This document shows positions 54,701 through 61,522 of a stretch of DNA of 64,000 bases, piece after piece; position 1 is the first letter of the stretch; every line of letters begins with the position of its first letter. The DNA is taken from NCBI GenBank assembly GCA_034687125.1, contig JAQGBZ010000118.1, forward strand, positions 108,653-172,652. The letters run 5' to 3'. The notes beneath the pieces were generated by a model, which ran no database searches, was not told the origin of the DNA, and worked only from the letters and a program-made list of their open reading frames with translations. The stretch comes from Neelides folsomi. Lineage: Eukaryota > Arthropoda > Collembola > Neelipleona > Neelidae. A program made the translations under genes and the position numbers.

Positions 54701-57700
54701 TCGTCTTAACCTCCCACATTTCTCCAATTCATTCCGATAAGACGAGATTAGGAATGGGAACGAAGTTGGAAACGGTCGGAACGACAGTCGGCGGCCGATA
54801 ACAAATTCCCCTTCAATTCTTTCATTTATTTATTTAGGAAAAGTTCCTCTTTTTATATGTCTCACTAACTGAGCTACATTCGAGTATAAAGAAAAATTAA
54901 TATTTTGTATGCTTTTAATATTGCCATGGGTTATATCTACTTCAGTAGATATTAAGCTTAGTGAACAATGGATCCTTTTTTGTGTTTTTTATTTTCGTAT
55001 TGGTAAATGGTAGATGGACTTGGTTTCATGGATTGGATAAGACATTTGGAATCGGATTCATTTTTTCTTCAATTGTTATTATCATTCTTCCCTTTGGTTG
55101 AATAGAAAGGGAAGATTGACGTTCACGACTCGCGACGGCAGTTGAAGGTTCCGAGGAATTCCGTCCCTTAACACTTCACGACTTCCCCTCATTTCTCATT
55201 CTAATTTTAATTGCTTCGATCTGCCAAGTGCGAAGGACGTAATCTCCCTCCCCCTCGGCCGGGGAATCTTTTCAATTCTTCTTCTTACCATAAATTTCCA
55301 TCCCGCCATTGATTTCACCGGCGGGGCTTTCATGAATGATTTAATATAAATTATTATCTTCTCCCAGGTCAAATCCCTTCTTGGAGATGACTTCTCCTAC
55401 TTTAAACATTCTCCATTTATAAGGAAATTCCAAGTTATATATTACTTATGAGGACCTCTTTTTAAACCTACTTATAAATTCAAAAGATATATTTACGGAT
55501 TTTAAAGCTTATACATGTATTATTAATACGGACCAGTCACTAAACTTATTCTTATATTAAATATATGCATACCTAGTATACAGAAATACATAATTTATCG
55601 AAATGTTTTTAATTATAACTTTCTTAAGATTGTATCCCTACTTCGGTATGTGTATACCCCATTAATACATTTTCTGATATTTTATAGGAATTCCAGGTTA
55701 TTTGATATAATCCAGGCCTTTTTAGGATTTTCTAAAAACTTGGCAATTATTTCTCTTTTGTAAAACATACATAATTCATTGTGATAAATTGCGTGGTTTA
55801 ATGAAGGCCGCTAAATAAAGTTAAGGAACATAGTTATATAACTACATACATTCATAATTGAGTTCCACTTTTCCCCCAATTTGGCCTATTTATTCTTTCG
55901 AAAGTCCGAGTTCCAAACTTGGGAATGAACCAATGAATGACTACAAACTTATTTAGTAAATAGTCTGAAAAGGTAAACATTAAAGATGAATTTATTCAGA
56001 ACCGCCTTTAGTATAAACCCTCTCGCGGGTTTTCACTTCTTTTCCATTTCATTTCAACTTCCAACTTCAAAGGCGAGCAAAGAGCTCAATTAATTTTTCT
56101 AATATAAATATTAAATGAATTTCCAAATGTTTCTACTTTTCTTTTTTCCTCTTAATTGACTACTGGCTTAAATGCAAATGAATATTCATGAAATCACATA
56201 TGTGTAAGAACTTCTGTTCCATCAATGAGAAATGTCATTCATTTTTACGAATTCCTCCAAATTTAACTCTCCAAGTCGATTTTATTTCCAGTTTTTAAAT
56301 TTGCTAAATCCAAAGAAAATTTGAGTTTTACGAGTTTAAGTGGGATCACATAAGAAAAAGAAGTTTGGGGGAAATGTCCGAAAGAGCTTAATTGAGGGCA
56401 TAAGAGAACCGAAGGATCTTTTTATCTCCTAAACTTCTTCGTTTTCCCCTAAGTTGAAAAAGAAGGAGGACCAGAGGGCTTTGACTTTATTTATATTAAC
56501 CTTCATTTTTCTTTTGTAGATAAAGCCGCTCAGCGGCCCGAAGGAAGGCGGAACTCTTGTGACAATCGAGGGAAGCGACCTCGGCCTCAAAGAAGAAGAC
56601 GTCCGGGGGAAAATCCACATTGGCCAAACCCCATGCGAACTCGTCGAGTATCAGGTTCGATTAAATGGGAATTTAAACAATTGAGAATTCGATTGAGTTA
56701 CCTAATTTGAATATTGCTTGAGGATGACATTTGAATGTTTTAGGTGTCAGTCCGAATTGTGTGTCGAACTGGTGCAGTTGAGAAGGAACTTGAAAGCAGC
56801 ATTCAAGTCGGGAATGCCGTCGGCTACACCAATTCATCCGTACACTTCAGCTATAAAGTAAGCTTCGGTTCAATGTTATTAATCTTATTGTTATTATTAT
56901 TGGTTTGCTTATTATATTAATCTTCCAGAACATCCGACTTTCGGGATTGACGCCGAACAAAGGTCCACGAAGTGGAGGGACTCAAGTGACGATCATGGGA
57001 TCTTTTCTTAACATTGGGTCAAGCGTGAAGGTTCTTTTCAAAGACTATCCCTGTAATGTGAACACGAGTCACTCGTCCTCTTCCCGCATCACCTGCGTGA
57101 CCTCCCAAGCCATTTCCAATGAGACAATCTCTCGGGTCGTGGTGAACATTGACAATGCTGTGCGGGTGCTGGAAGACGGGCGGCTGTTCCGCTACACCCA
57201 CGATCCAACCATTGTTGAGATCAAACCTTTGAAGAGCTTCGCCTCCGGCGGCCGAATGATCACCGTCCACGGCACGAACCTTGATTCTATTCAGAGCCCC
57301 GAAATGATCGTTTACGTCGATCATCACTCCCAGCTTTTTATTAACAGAACTGTAAGTTCATTGATTACAAATGGTTAATTTAATTGAATGACAACATTGT
57401 GAAATTGTGATTGAACAGAGATGTACGGTGATTGGGCCAACGCAAATGGAATGTCCGTCTCCGTCCATCAGCTCTGATTTTGAGAAGCGAGTGATTGGAC
57501 GTCGAGCACGGGCAACGGGAGGACGTCGGGACCATCGACAGGAAGCATCAAAGCGAATTGGGTTCGTAATGGACAACGTGGAGTCGGTCCTTCATCTTCA
57601 CAACTATTTGGCTCAAGACAAGAGCCAACTCGTTTACGTCCCCGACCCCATCGTCGCCCCGTTTCCCTTCAATTTGAAGCTCTACAAAGGAGACACGCTT

Positions 57701-60700
57701 GTGATTGAGGTGAGTTTTGCGAACTTGGGCAATTTCAATTTCCCCTCCAACTGGGCATTATTTTAAAAATAGGGCGAACACCTCAATGACGCCTGTGATG
57801 AGACGGATGTGAGCGTGAGCATTGGGTCGCAAAAGTGCAACGTGACTTCTCTCGCCCAAACCCAACTCGTTTGCAACCCACCCGAAGTTCAACCACCGGG
57901 GACAGACGGCGGACTTCCCATGGTCACTGTCCGGATCGGGCAGTTTCTCCGGTTCCAGGTGGGACAACTTCAGTATGAGTTGACCAAGGACAGCGTGTTC
58001 CCAGCCGAGGCTTATTGGCTCGCCTGCATCTCCGCCCTCGTCCTACTCGTTTTGTTCTCGATCATTGTTTTCGTGTATCGGCGTAAATCGACGCAGGCCG
58101 AGCGCGAGTACAAGCGGATTCAAATTCAGATGGACACTTTGGAGAGCAACGTTCGGTCGGAATGCAAACAAGGTAAGTCTCCTTTTCCTCTTCTCACGTT
58201 TCGCAGAGAAAGCAATTTATGATTGGGAGAAGTTTGTGGTGGAGGAGTTTGAGAAGTGTTTTTGCTTTTAGCCTTCGCCGAGCTTCAGACTGATATGCGA
58301 GACTTGACGGCCGACTTGGGCTCTTCGGCCATTCCGACACTCGAGCAGAAGAACTATGTGATGAAAGTCTTTTTCCCTGGCGTGACGGAACATCCCATTC
58401 TCCGAGATCCCAAAGTACGTCAAGTAAGCCTTGTAGTTCTCAAATGTCAATCCAAGTTTCCCTGTGCGGTCGATTAGTTTCAAGCTCTTTCAGATGCGGA
58501 TCAATGGGCCGTCGACGAACTACGACGCGGCAATGAGCCAATTCGAGCTCCTCCTCAACAACAAATACTTCCTCCTCACCTTCATAGACACTCTGGAGAG
58601 CCAGAAGATGTTCAAACTCCGTGACAAGTCCGTTCATATTTTTATCCCTTCTTTTATCTATTCCATTTACTACAAATATTAAAGCCCATGGATATTGAAG
58701 AAACGGAGTTTTTAAATGATGTTTCCTTAGGGTTAATGTCGCCTCGCTGTTGATGATCATCCTCATGGGGAAAATGGAATATGCGACGGACATTCTTCAG
58801 AGTCTTTTACACCGACTGATCAACAAGTCGGTGGGGACGAAGCATCCACAATTAATGCTTCGACGGACGGAGACGGTCGTGGAGAAGATGTTGAGCAATT
58901 GGATGGCACTTTGCATGTACAACTATTTGAAGGAAAGTTCTGGCCCCAGTTTGTTCCTTCTCTTCAAGGCGATCAAGTACCAGGTTGAGAAAGGGCCGGT
59001 GGATGCCATCACACATGATGCACGTTATTCGCTTTCTGAAGAGCGACTCCTTCGAGAACCGATCGACCACTCCGTTGTGGTGAGTCAACTTTTCCCCATC
59101 TTCCCCCGAAGCTTCGTTTTCACTCTTTTTCTTTTCGCTTTTCAGAATATTCATCTTGTCCAGGAAGACCCATACTATGAAAAGATCCCGTATCAGTCGT
59201 ATCAAGTACGTGAATCTTTACTCTCTCTCTCTCTCTTGCTTTTTCCTTCCAACATGCATGAAAAATGAGGAGCTTGACAATCTTGACATTTCTAAATAAT
59301 GCCCATTTGGGAAGTTTTGTAAAAGTCGAGCCGTTTTCCCGCTTTTAACAGTCGCTCAACTCCACAATAGACGAATTCATTATTGTGAAAGTAATTAAAT
59401 GTTGAGGGGAAGTCGAGGTTTGGGACGAGGGCGATTATTCACACGGCCACGGGTGAAACCCCATTTGTCGAGGAATTAAGGAAAAGGGCGAAGGAAGACT
59501 AATTCACAATTAATCCCTCCATCAGTCTGTCCAATTAGGAGAAACTCATCACTACGACGTGAATAATGCGGAGAGACTTTCCCATTTCCCCTATGCTTTT
59601 ACATCATTTCATTCCCTGCATATTTCAAAGTGTTGTAGGGATCTGAATGGCAGGGAAGTGAGACGTCTCAGCTCCCAGCTGCTTCCCTTTTTTCATTTTA
59701 ATTGCCTTGGGTTGGGTGGAGGGGGGAAGAATAATAAAAGAGGATGCTAATGGCTCTCTTGCTCTTAGACTTTCCAAGTCGTCCAAGAAGAGCTCGATGA
59801 GAAAATCCAATGCAAAGTTCTCGATTGCGACACAATTAGTCAAGTCAAGTCCAAGATCCTCGACGCTCTCTACAAAAATACACATTTCAGTCTCCGACCT
59901 TCCGTCCATGATCTCGATTTAGGTAATTTAACAAGCCTTCACATTATTGCTTTTATGAGTGATGAGGTGAAATTAAATATGTATGAAATATATTTAATTA
60001 AATAATAAACAGAATGGCGACATGGGAGAGGCGGACATTTGACGCTTCAAGATGAAGATTTGACCACTCGATCTGTTAGTGGTTGGAAGAAGCTCAATAC
60101 ATTAGCGCACTACGGAGTCAAAGATTCGGCTGTGATGTCTCTCGTTGCTCGACCTAATGATACTTATAGTAACAACGTGGGTCTTTGCAAAAAACCATGC
60201 AATTATCATACATGTGAGTTTTACTCCAATTCCTCGCTTGAATATCATTAGATCATTGAGGAAAGGATTATGATGATTTTTTTAATTTTACAGATTCTGG
60301 TGGAGCCTATTTGAACAGTGGAATGTCTCCAATGGGCGGATTGGGCAATGGCCTTGGTCTCAGCTTAAGTGGACTTGGGACATTGAGCAACGGCGGGAAT
60401 CGCGAAGCCCCCAATTTTCATCTTATTCGTCCCTTAGAAGAAGAACGTGTGGGTTCGGCCGGCGGGCAAAGTAGAACTTCCGAAAGAGCTCATAAAGCCA
60501 TCCCGGAAATTTTCCTCACCCGGCTCCTTTCAACCAAAGGAACCATCCAGAAGTTTGTTGACGATTTCTTTGATATCATCTTTACGGTGAATGATGGACT
60601 TCCGCCGGCTATCAAATGGCTCTTTGACCTCCTTGATGAAGCAGCACGACGTCACAACATCCTCGACCCTGAAGTGGTTCATGCATGGAAATCAAACAGG

Positions 60701-61522
60701 TGAGAAATAAAAGAACAAATTGATTGATTCATTAATTATTAATTGATTAGATTCTTGTGTATTAACTAACCTGATAATATTTGTTGGTGAGAGTGTGACA
60801 ACACTATAAAGTGCCATCACAAACGCACCGATTTAATTAAATCGGCGAGTTGCGAGTTGATCGAGTTGATTGATTGATTGAATTGAATTGAATTAAATAA
60901 TTTGATAAACTTTGTAATTAATGTTAAAACCTTTTGTAGCTATCCTCTCCGGTTTTGGATCAACTTTATCAAAAACCCCGACTTTATCTTCGACGTGGAG
61001 AAGAGCTGCACGGTTGAAGCGAGCTTAGAAGTTGTGATGCAAACGATGATGGACTCATGTTCAACGTCTGAGCAACGCCTTGGCAAAGACTCCCCTTCGA
61101 GCAAGCTCCTCTTTGCCAAAGACATTCCTCATTACCGGAACCTCGTTTCCAAATTTTACTCGGACATTCGAGCTCTCCCTCAGATCTCGGATCAAGAAAT
61201 GAATTCAGCTATGCAGCAGCTTTCAATGGCCCATGGCTCTCATTTCGATCACGCCGCAGCTCTGAAAGAACTCTACATTTACGTCACTCAATACAACAAT
61301 TCGGTTTGTTGGAAATATAAACTTTTTAAATATATTAAATATTAGGAAAGTTTGAGCCATTTAAGTACATTAATGTATTTATATAGTTAACTAATGAATG
61401 GATTCGATTTTTAGATCTTGGAGAGCTTGGAAATGGACCCGTATTGTAAAAAGATGCATTTGGCCCATCGTTTGGACAACGTAGCTTGCACCCTCGAAGG
61501 AGAAGAAACTTCAATGTGCTGA
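14593..61522 (+). CDS. PlexB: Plexin, B-type (PlexB-like semaphorin receptor), 23 coding exons
   Basis: This is a single-pass receptor for semaphorins that controls axon guidance and cell adhesion through its cytoplasmic GAP for Rap/Ras-type GTPases. Joining the 23 exons listed below gives 1,956 codons with no internal stop, and every junction phase agrees. Approximate domain order by residue: signal peptide 1-34, sema 36-490, PSI1 500-551, IPT1, PSI2 647-682, IPT2, PSI3 810-857, three or more further IPT modules 864-1257, transmembrane 1265-1286, first GAP half 1318-1526, Rho-binding domain 1556-1645, second GAP half 1725-1945. The GAP arginines are present: R1454/R1455 in LMLRRTETV and R1804 in PLRFW. 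The length is normal for plexins. B-type identity rests on cytoplasmic motifs such as [37 protein letters not shown] and [10 protein letters not shown], which I recall from insect PlexB. It could be a divergent PlexA, but that is less likely. The start is the first Met of a signal peptide. Confidence 0.9.
17095..17265. repeat. AT-rich patch
   Basis: AT-rich segment with ATATATGTACTC, ATACCTATACTCATAT and GTACACAATAATATAC words, similar in texture to the other AT patches in the introns. Confidence 0.5.
17817..17883. repeat. Perfect 30-bp inverted repeat (long hairpin)
   Basis: Bases 17817-17846 are the exact reverse complement of 17854-17883, leaving a 7-base loop (CCGAGGA). The arms start GATTCCCCCTCTATTCCGAG and contain no mismatch. 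Transcribed with the intron, it would fold into a long perfect stem. It could be a microRNA-like precursor, a foldback element remnant or a recent local inverted duplication. The perfect arms suggest a young origin or selection for structure. Confidence 0.92.
17925..17964. repeat. 13-bp inverted repeat next to the long hairpin
   Basis: ACAATTGGTTTTA (17925-17937) and TAAAACCAATTGT (17952-17964) are exact reverse complements around a 14-base loop. It lies 41 bases after the 30-bp hairpin. Confidence 0.85.
19622..19798 (+). CDS. PlexB: Plexin exon 2: sema domain, C-terminal blades
   Basis: Encodes residues 390-448, phase 0 to phase 0. The acceptor is ATTCCAG|GGTGCG and the donor AAGAAG|GTGAGT. 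The product contains [11 protein letters not shown] and [17 protein letters not shown], the plexin sema strand that reads VVFVGT.DG.LKKV in relatives. It joins the previous exon at the Pro-Gly/Gly-Ala loop. Confidence 0.95.
19799..23789 (+). other. Plexin intron 2 (3,991 bp)
   Basis: GT-AG intron. No gene, RNA or strong repeat is recognised. The longest frames (152 and 132 codons) have no family resemblance. Confidence 0.85.
23790..23918 (+). CDS. PlexB: Plexin exon 3: end of the sema domain
   Basis: Encodes residues 449-491, phase 0 to phase 0. The acceptor is GTCTTTCAG and the donor AACAAG|GTACTT. The product contains [20 protein letters not shown] followed by [10 protein letters not shown], the last propeller strands, equivalent to LYAMTEKQV in vertebrate plexins. 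Confidence 0.95.
25102..25206 (+). CDS. Small nested gene, exon 1 (unknown 79-aa protein)
   Basis: First exon of a small gene inside plexin intron 3. It encodes 35 residues and ends in phase 0 at ATACCG|GTAATT. The ATG at 25102 is the first Met after an in-frame TAA at 25033-25035. The product begins [19 protein letters not shown] and contains [10 protein letters not shown]. No signal peptide, membrane segment or cysteine is present. I do not recognise the family. The low codon degeneracy and sensible splicing make it more gene-like than the chance frames around it. Confidence 0.55.
25320..25454 (+). CDS. Small nested gene, exon 2 (unknown 79-aa protein)
   Basis: Second exon, 44 residues plus TGA, entered through CGTTTTTAG in phase 0 after a 113-bp intron. 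The product starts [14 protein letters not shown], then runs into a Lys/Gln-rich stretch, likely helical, ending [10 protein letters not shown]. The whole protein of 79 residues has an acidic patch followed by a basic, possibly coiled helix. Because it contains an intron it is not a simple retrocopy. An ATTAAA variant poly(A) signal lies near 25499. The function is unknown. Confidence 0.55.
   Translation, partial: KAAWNLEDEDEEDVTLRNAILKIQKQNKEKFDDHALDELKKMAK
26669..26769 (+). CDS. PlexB: Plexin exon 4: PSI1 (first half)
   Basis: Encodes residues 492-524 and two bases of codon 525. It contains the PSI core [19 protein letters not shown], the cysteine-rich wedge that orients the sema propeller. 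The donor is GAAAAG|GTACAA and the acceptor ACTTTTAG. Confidence 0.96.
29320..29470. repeat. AT-rich patch
   Basis: AT-rich segment with TATATAG, ATACACAC and ACCTATG words in intron 4, with less AT-rich flanks. Confidence 0.45.
31380..31625. repeat. AT-rich patch
   Basis: Extended AT-rich stretch (ATACTCATAGTACATATATT and similar, then A/T runs) in intron 4. No coding potential is seen. Confidence 0.45.
31903..31914. repeat. G12 homopolymer
   Basis: A run of seven T is followed by twelve G. Long G runs are rare in the window. It could be a polymorphic or error-prone site. Confidence 0.9.
33554..33634. repeat. Spaced 11-bp inverted repeat
   Basis: AGCTTTTGTTC (33554-33564) and GAACAAAAGCT (33624-33634) are exact reverse complements 59 bases apart. 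This may be chance. Confidence 0.6.
34619..34751 (+). CDS. PlexB: Plexin exon 5: PSI1 end and start of the next IPT
   Basis: Completes Arg525 and runs to residue 569, ending in phase 0 at GGATCG|GTAAGT. It supplies the remaining PSI1 cysteines (RCTVRGAC and GSGQEC) and then the linker [18 protein letters not shown], which enters the first IPT fold. Confidence 0.94.
34831..34915. repeat. TACATA/TATGTA-rich imperfect palindrome
   Basis: Repeated TACATAC words on the left face TATGTATG words on the right (about 34848-34892), so the segment can fold on itself imperfectly. It is part of an AT-rich patch just inside intron 5. Confidence 0.55.
39285..39375. repeat. AT-rich patch with TACTTA/ATATCTG words
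   Basis: ACTTACTTACATAAGTATA followed by repeated ATATATCTG. It resembles the other AT-rich patches. Confidence 0.45.
40211..40230. repeat. Perfect 20-bp palindrome
   Basis: CATTTTGTATATACAAAATG equals its own reverse complement with no spacer. It could bind a dimeric factor. It could also be chance in AT-rich DNA. Confidence 0.9.
44630..44945. repeat. Long AT-rich patch
   Basis: About 300 bp of AT-rich sequence in intron 5 with TATATAC, ATATATAAGG and GTACATAAGTAA words, including the palindrome AACACGTGTT (E-box core CACGTG) near 44827. Confidence 0.5.
49239..49625 (+). CDS. PlexB: Plexin exon 6: IPT1 and PSI2
   Basis: Encodes residues 570-698, phase 0 to phase 0. The acceptor is TGTATTTCAG and the donor CACCAG|GTGAGG. 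The first part is an IPT/TIG fold ([25 protein letters not shown]). The second PSI is at about 647-682, with [28 protein letters not shown] and THDxxxC-like VHDTSTC. It is GC-rich, like exon 1. Confidence 0.95.
49626..53311 (+). other. Plexin intron 6 (3,686 bp)
   Basis: GT-AG intron. No gene is recognised. AT-rich patches lie at about 50560-50690 and 52930-53000. Confidence 0.85.
53312..53440 (+). CDS. PlexB: Plexin exon 7: IPT module after PSI2
   Basis: Encodes residues 699-741, phase 0 to phase 0. The product contains GSGFCPRF, equivalent to the GPGFCPTI segment I recall from fly PlexA, then [21 protein letters not shown] (the last 20 residues are the IPT strand pair). The donor is CGTCAA|GTGAGA. 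Confidence 0.9.
53441..54173 (+). other. Plexin intron 7 (733 bp)
   Basis: GT-AG intron. It is AT-rich in the middle (53660-53760). No feature is recognised. Confidence 0.85.
54174..54278 (+). CDS. PlexB: Plexin exon 8: IPT module, middle
   Basis: Encodes residues 742-776, phase 0 to phase 0. It contains [19 protein letters not shown] and FVVCEET, which match the YECVLxIxG.xxRVPA and VxC pattern of plexin IPT. The acceptor is CTAATTTCACAG. Confidence 0.92.
54363..54623 (+). CDS. PlexB: Plexin exon 9: IPT end and PSI3
   Basis: Encodes residues 777-863, phase 0 to phase 0, after an 84-bp intron. [18 protein letters not shown] matches the plexin strand VxVIWNG..xIDNP. PSI3 follows at about 810-857: [27 protein letters not shown] and SCLK, ending at the CPKP boundary. 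Confidence 0.95.
54624..56519 (+). other. Plexin intron 9 (1,896 bp)
   Basis: GT-AG intron, strongly AT-rich between about 55430 and 55700. No gene is recognised. It is the last long intron. Confidence 0.85.
56520..56654 (+). CDS. PlexB: Plexin exon 10: IPT module
   Basis: Encodes residues 864-908, phase 0 to phase 0. It has the classic IPT signature [17 protein letters not shown] and then [14 protein letters not shown]. The donor is TATCAG|GTTCGA. Confidence 0.95.
56744..56857 (+). CDS. PlexB: Plexin exon 11: IPT module, end
   Basis: Encodes residues 909-946, phase 0 to phase 0, after an 89-bp intron. It contains VRIVCRTG and NSSVHFSYK, the closing strands of the IPT begun in exon 10. The donor is TATAAA|GTAAGC. 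Confidence 0.92.
56929..57351 (+). CDS. PlexB: Plexin exon 12: one IPT and the start of the next
   Basis: Encodes residues 947-1087, phase 0 to phase 0. The first module has [19 protein letters not shown] and DYPC...RITC, ending [10 protein letters not shown]. The next begins [20 protein letters not shown] with [10 protein letters not shown], matching the plexin phrase GxNLxxIQxPxM. There are several N-glycosylation sites. Confidence 0.95.
57419..57709 (+). CDS. PlexB: Plexin exon 13: IPT module with a basic insertion
   Basis: Encodes residues 1088-1184, phase 0 to phase 0. [15 protein letters not shown] and [14 protein letters not shown] are standard plexin IPT elements. Between them lies an arginine-rich stretch (residues 1110-1133) with RRAR at 1115-1118 (57500-57511). 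The exon ends with DPIVAPFPF and KGDTLVIE, which open the membrane-proximal IPT. Confidence 0.94.
57773..58172 (+). CDS. PlexB: Plexin exon 14: last IPT, transmembrane helix, juxtamembrane helix
   Basis: Encodes residues 1185-1317 plus one base of codon 1318. It completes the membrane-proximal IPT ([34 protein letters not shown]). Residues about 1265-1286 ([20 protein letters not shown]) form the single membrane span, followed by the stop-transfer YRRKS. A charged juxtamembrane helix ([19 protein letters not shown]) follows, which in plexins helps dimerisation. The donor is CAAG|GTAAGT. Confidence 0.96.
58272..58414 (+). CDS. PlexB: Plexin exon 15: start of the GAP domain
   Basis: Completes Ala1318 and runs to residue 1365. 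It starts with the invariant plexin sequence AFAELQTDM and then [19 protein letters not shown]. Two in-frame donors exist: AAA|GTACGT (end 58414) and CAA|GTAAGC (end 58423), the latter adding Val-Arg-Gln. The first is preferred because it gives the spacing to the next exon that I recall for PlexB. Confidence 0.9.
58494..58627 (+). CDS. PlexB: Plexin exon 16: GAP domain
   Basis: Encodes residues 1366-1409 plus two bases of codon 1410. It contains [18 protein letters not shown] and [19 protein letters not shown]. The donor is GACAA|GTCCGT and the acceptor TTTCCTTAG, rejoining as Lys-Val-Asn-Val-Ala-Ser. Confidence 0.94.
58731..59079 (+). CDS. PlexB: Plexin exon 17: GAP domain core with catalytic arginines
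   Basis: Completes Lys1410 and runs to residue 1526 in phase 0. It contains [12 protein letters not shown], then [19 protein letters not shown], in which R1454/R1455 correspond to the first arginine-finger motif of plexin GAPs. [20 protein letters not shown] is the conserved segment before the Rho-binding domain insertion. The wording [11 protein letters not shown] is PlexB-like. Confidence 0.96.
59146..59205 (+). CDS. PlexB: Plexin exon 18: 20-residue tyrosine-rich exon, possibly optional
   Basis: A 60-bp exon, phase 0 to phase 0, with good splice sites (CGCTTTTCAG acceptor and CAA|GTACGT donor). It encodes residues 1527-1546, [20 protein letters not shown]. Four tyrosines lie in eleven residues, including YEKI, a YxxPhi-type motif. 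It sits exactly at the junction between the first GAP half and the Rho-binding domain. Skipping it keeps the frame and gives a junction ([16 protein letters not shown]) close in length to the fly PlexB junction as I remember it. Confidence 0.75.
59206..59768 (+). other. Plexin intron 18 (563 bp)
   Basis: GT-AG intron beginning with a CT-dinucleotide run (about 59220-59236) next to the donor. No gene is recognised. It is the only intron above 300 bp in the cytoplasmic-domain half. Confidence 0.8.
59769..59922 (+). CDS. PlexB: Plexin exon 19: Rho-binding domain, first part
   Basis: Encodes residues 1547-1597 plus one base of codon 1598. It contains the plexin Rho-binding-domain signature [20 protein letters not shown] and [10 protein letters not shown]. 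This ubiquitin-like fold binds Rac/Rnd-type GTPases and, in B-type plexins, is part of the Rho signalling branch. The donor is TTAG|GTAATT. Confidence 0.95.
60013..60213 (+). CDS. PlexB: Plexin exon 20: Rho-binding domain, second part
   Basis: Completes Glu1598 and runs to residue 1664 plus one base. [20 protein letters not shown] is assembled across the junction. [20 protein letters not shown] follows, then a variable tail with two cysteines. The donor is ACAT|GTGAGT. An upstream AAC|GTGGGT would break the frame. Confidence 0.93.
60294..60699 (+). CDS. PlexB: Plexin exon 21: Gly-rich linker and second GAP half
   Basis: Completes Tyr1665 and runs to residue 1799 plus two bases. It opens with a Gly/Leu/Ser-rich low-complexity linker (about residues 1666-1699) in place of the usual short variable loop. 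After FHLIRP it enters the [54 protein letters not shown] and HAWKSN. Confidence 0.95.
60700..60939 (+). other. Plexin intron 21 (240 bp) with a GATT/GAATT repeat
   Basis: GT-AG intron. Near its 3' end a small tandem run (GATT)n then (GAATT)n occupies about 60868-60895. Confidence 0.8.
60940..61303 (+). CDS. PlexB: Plexin exon 22: GAP domain with the second catalytic arginine
   Basis: Completes Ser1800 and runs to residue 1921. [20 protein letters not shown] carries R1804, equivalent to the third GAP arginine of vertebrate plexins. [20 protein letters not shown] and [10 protein letters not shown] are near-invariant plexin words. The acceptor is CTTTTGTAG and the donor TTCG|GTTTGT. Confidence 0.96.
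61415..61522 (+). CDS. PlexB: Plexin exon 23: C-terminal helix and stop
   Basis: Encodes residues 1922-1956 and the TGA stop at 61520-61522. [20 protein letters not shown] and [11 protein letters not shown] form the last GAP helix, in PlexB-like wording. The frame does not end naturally here: the stop context is TGC-TGA-CAT and the same frame stays open for 70 more codons (see the next entry). No PDZ-binding motif of the vertebrate plexin-B type is present at this stop. Confidence 0.93.
   Translation: MLESLEMDPYCKKMHLAHRLDNVACTLEGEETSMC

Noticed and set aside
61520-61522. TGA as a selenocysteine codon
   Set aside because: Plexins are not selenoproteins and I saw no SECIS-like structure in the 3' UTR. 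Readthrough is a simpler reading.
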